DNA of 7,264 nucleotides from an uncultured Synergistaceae bacterium (GTDB lineage Bacteria; Synergistota; Synergistia; Synergistales; Dethiosulfovibrionaceae): NCBI GenBank assembly GCA_902489135.1, contig CABTYW010000080.1, forward strand, positions 1-7,264, in the 5' to 3' direction. Each line of letters begins with the position of its first letter. The stretch's first letter is position 1. The notes under the pieces are model-generated. The model saw nothing but the letters and a program-made list of their open reading frames with translations. It was not told where the DNA came from and ran no database searches. Positions 6,092-7,264 of this stretch are shown here, piece after piece. A program made the position numbers and the translations under genes.

Positions 6092-6870
6092 CGGACCGAC
6101 GGAAGAGGGGCTTTGAGAAACTCCTCGACGAACGCGCTCAGGTAATTGACCGTTCCCTCGAAGATCTCCCGTCCCCATGCTGCGTCGGCTTTGGCGCAGC
6201 TGTCGTCGCCGCCTCCGAAGGTACCCGTTTTGGAGAAAGCGGCGGTGGACTGGATGATTTTTACCGTGGCGCCCCTGAAGGTCACGGCGTTGCCGTAGGT
6301 GCTCCGCAGCGCCGGCGTCAGCGAAAAAGTTTCCTCGGGCACAAAGTTTTTCTCCTTGTGCACCCAGTCGGGGCGGAGTGCCATCATCACCGCGGCCTCC
6401 TGACCGCCGCCGTGACCGCCGCCCCAGCGCGGGTTCAGTTCGCGGGCGATGGTCCACCAGTTCAGAATGGCCCCCAGTCCGCCGCGCTTGTAGATTTTCA
6501 GACAGGCGGCTTCCAGAGCCGGATCGTTGCCGCCGTGGCCGTTGAGAAAGGCGAAACGGCGCACGCCGGCGTCCATGAGATGATCGGCGATGGAGGTCAT
6601 CACGGACTGCAGCGTCGCCGTGCCGATGTCGATGGTGCCGCTGAACTGACAGTGATAGGGGCATACGCCGTAGGGCATGGCGGGCAGCACCACCAGACGA
6701 TCGGCACAGCGCTCCTCAAGGCGCCGCGCCATCTCCGTCGGAATGGTGAAGTCGGTGCCCAGAGGTCCGATGGATCCATGCTGCTCGGTGCTTCCCAGCG
6801 GGATCAGCGCCAGAATTTTATCGTCGGCCGCGTCGTGAAATTCGTGCCATGTGAGAGATGCCAGATACAT
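6088..6870 (-). CDS. Creatininase-family metal-dependent amidohydrolase
   Basis: A 260-residue cytosolic protein of the creatininase/CrnA superfamily, whose members use two metal ions to hydrolyse cyclic or linear C-N bonds (creatinine, FAPy compounds, mycofactocin precursor peptide). Visible metal-site residues are Glu29 and His31 in LGSTEQHG, Asp40 in GPLGTDF, His112 in FLNGHGGND, and Glu158 in GGHGGGQEAAVM. In many relatives the last region reads HAGExE; here the first Glu is Gly156, a possible change in metal or substrate handling. The ATG at 6870 is preferred because GGGAGGAA at 6877-6884 is six bases away; an in-frame TTG at 6876 abuts that site. It is the first gene of a coupled pair with the M28-like gene and follows a terminator closely. 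Substrate is unknown; no creatinase or sarcosine genes are seen, so creatinine catabolism should not be assumed. Confidence 0.92.
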   Translation of the reverse strand: MYLASLTWHEFHDAADDKILALIPLGSTEQHGSIGPLGTDFTIPTEMARRLEERCADRLVVLPAMPYGVCPYHCQFSGTIDIGTATLQSVMTSIADHLMDAGVRRFAFLNGHGGNDPALEAACLKIYKRGGLGAILNWWTIARELNPRWGGGHGGGQEAAVMMALRPDWVHKEKNFVPEETFSLTPALRSTYGNAVTFRGATVKIIQSTAAFSKTGTFGGGDDSCAKADAAWGREIFEGTVNYLSAFVEEFLKAPLPSVR

Positions 6871-6876
6871 GTTCAA

Positions 6877-6884
6877 TTCCTCCC
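6877..6884 (-). promoter_or_regulatory. Shine-Dalgarno deciding the creatininase start
   Basis: GGGAGGAA on the minus strand lies six bases before the ATG at 6870. The longer reading frame beginning with TTG at 6876 would start with no spacer after this site, so the ATG is the credible start. Confidence 0.8.
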
Positions 6885-6887
6885 GTG

Positions 6888-6935
6888 AAAAATGAAAAGG
6901 CGCTCCTGCCCCAAATGTGCCGGACAGGAGCCGCC
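6888..6935 (-). terminator. Intrinsic terminator after the SSS symporter gene
   Basis: Read on the minus strand, GGCGGCTCCTG (6935-6925) pairs with CAGGAGCGCC (6908-6899), giving about ten pairs with one bulged base. The loop is about 16 bases and can pair a little further. A T-rich tail follows, TTTTCATTTTT (6898-6888). It begins 14 bases past the symporter stop codon. The tail ends only three bases before the creatininase Shine-Dalgarno, leaving no room for a promoter after it. Confidence 0.75.
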
Positions 6936-6948
6936 CAACGGAGAGCGA

Positions 6949-7230
6949 TTACCGGCTGAAATGCCTCTGCAGCGTTTCGTCGGAAACTCGGCGGGTCATC
7001 AGACTGACAACCGTCATAACCACCATGGCATACCCCCAGCAGACGATCAGAGGGTTGAAGCCGAAAGCCCACTGAGGGCACTTCAGCGTCATGATCACAA
7101 AGAGGATTTCGCCCACGGCCACGCCGGCAAAGGCGCCCACTCGCGTCGCACCCTTCCAGTAAAGCCCCAGCAGCACGGGAGCCGTCCAAATGCCCAGACC
7201 GCCGAAGGCAAAGAGGATGAGTTTGAAAAT
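6949..7230 (-). CDS. Sodium:solute symporter (SSS, PanF-like), C-terminal fragment
   Basis: The last 93 residues of an inner-membrane Na+/solute symporter, cut by the end of genomic sequence at 7230. It starts IFKLILFAFGGLGIWTAPVL and continues LLGLYWKGATRVGAFAGVAVGE, a pattern typical of the late helices of the SSS family, particularly pantothenate-permease-like members. Three hydrophobic segments can be seen, at about 3-24, 35-49 and 59-77, followed by a short charged tail ending RHFSR. Full-length members have roughly 450-550 residues, so most of the gene is missing. The substrate cannot be read from this part. An apparent GTG start at 7245 encoding MLFRS is translated adapter sequence and must be ignored. 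The TAA stop is followed by a terminator. Confidence 0.82.
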   Translation of the reverse strand: MFKLILFAFGGLGIWTAPVLLGLYWKGATRVGAFAGVAVGEILFVIMTLKCPQWAFGFNPLIVCWGYAMVVMTVVSLMTRRVSDETLQRHFSR

Positions 7231-7264
7231 AGATCGGAAGAGCACACGTCTGAACTCCAGTCAC
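7231..7264. other. Illumina TruSeq adapter read-through (not genomic)
   Basis: The final 34 bases begin AGATCGGAAGAGCACACGTC and end CTCCAGTCAC, which is exactly the well-known TruSeq indexed-adapter sequence. It is therefore library contamination at a contig end. In reverse translation it gives the peptides MTGVQTCALPI and, in another frame, MLFRS, both known kinds of false N-termini in databases. True sequence ends at 7230. Confidence 0.98.

Noticed and set aside
6092..6664. 191-residue upstream extension of the M28-like frame
   Set aside because: It is Arg/Gly-rich shadow of the creatininase gene in another frame; the ATGA overlap marks the real start.
6818..7264. Minus-strand 148-residue reading frame beginning MTGVQTCALPI
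   Set aside because: Its N-terminus is translated Illumina adapter and the rest is the SSS gene read in the wrong frame, running into the creatininase gene.
1..7264. CRISPR array, transposon ends, tRNA/rRNA genes, prophage or toxin-antitoxin module
   Set aside because: Both strands were looked over and no regularly spaced repeats, terminal inverted repeats, tRNA-like cloverleaf or characteristic small gene pair was recognised.

Overview
The window is a metagenome- or isolate-type contig end from a bacterium with high-50s percent G+C (estimated by eye). It has strong purine-rich Shine-Dalgarno sequences and all recognisable genes on the minus strand. Three unrelated sodium-coupled amino-acid/organic-acid transporter families sit beside a cytosolic peptidase-like protein, which points to an asaccharolytic, amino-acid-fermenting anaerobe. 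My best guess is the Synergistota (Pyramidobacter/Cloacibacillus type), with Clostridia as the alternative. This is inference from gene content and general protein character, not from a marker gene.

In the direction of transcription (high to low coordinates) the layout is as follows. Positions 7264-7231 are not genomic: they match the Illumina TruSeq adapter exactly. Positions 7230-6949 encode the last 93 residues of a sodium:solute symporter (SSS/PanF-like), followed by an intrinsic terminator that runs almost into the next Shine-Dalgarno. Next comes a two-gene unit with a 4-base ATGA overlap: a creatininase-family metal-dependent amidohydrolase (6870-6088) and a 552-residue M28-fold peptidase-like protein (6091-4433) whose usual Glu-Glu pair is replaced by a Gly-His-Ser stretch. 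A 645-base gap follows (4432-3788). It holds a long GC-rich hairpin, a duplicated copy of the M28 gene's 3' end, about 300 bases with nothing recognisable, and an AT-rich promoter/operator zone.

Downstream of that gap are an AGCS sodium:alanine/glycine symporter (3787-2405), a DAACS (GltP/DctA-fold) symporter with unusual substrate- and ion-site residues (2206-989), a histidine-phosphatase-superfamily protein (937-299) with a good terminator, and the first 48 codons of an ABC transporter ATPase (144-1) behind its own candidate promoter.

Working hypothesis: the region is an uptake-and-hydrolysis cluster. SSS, AGCS and DAACS carriers would import small nitrogenous compounds using sodium (or proton) gradients, and the translationally coupled creatininase/M28 pair would act on an imported amide or peptide in the cytosol. 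No known complete novel system (CRISPR, toxin-antitoxin, phage defence, mobile element) is visible. The most unusual biology is the atypical active site of the M28-like protein with its creatininase partner, and the altered binding site of the DAACS carrier.
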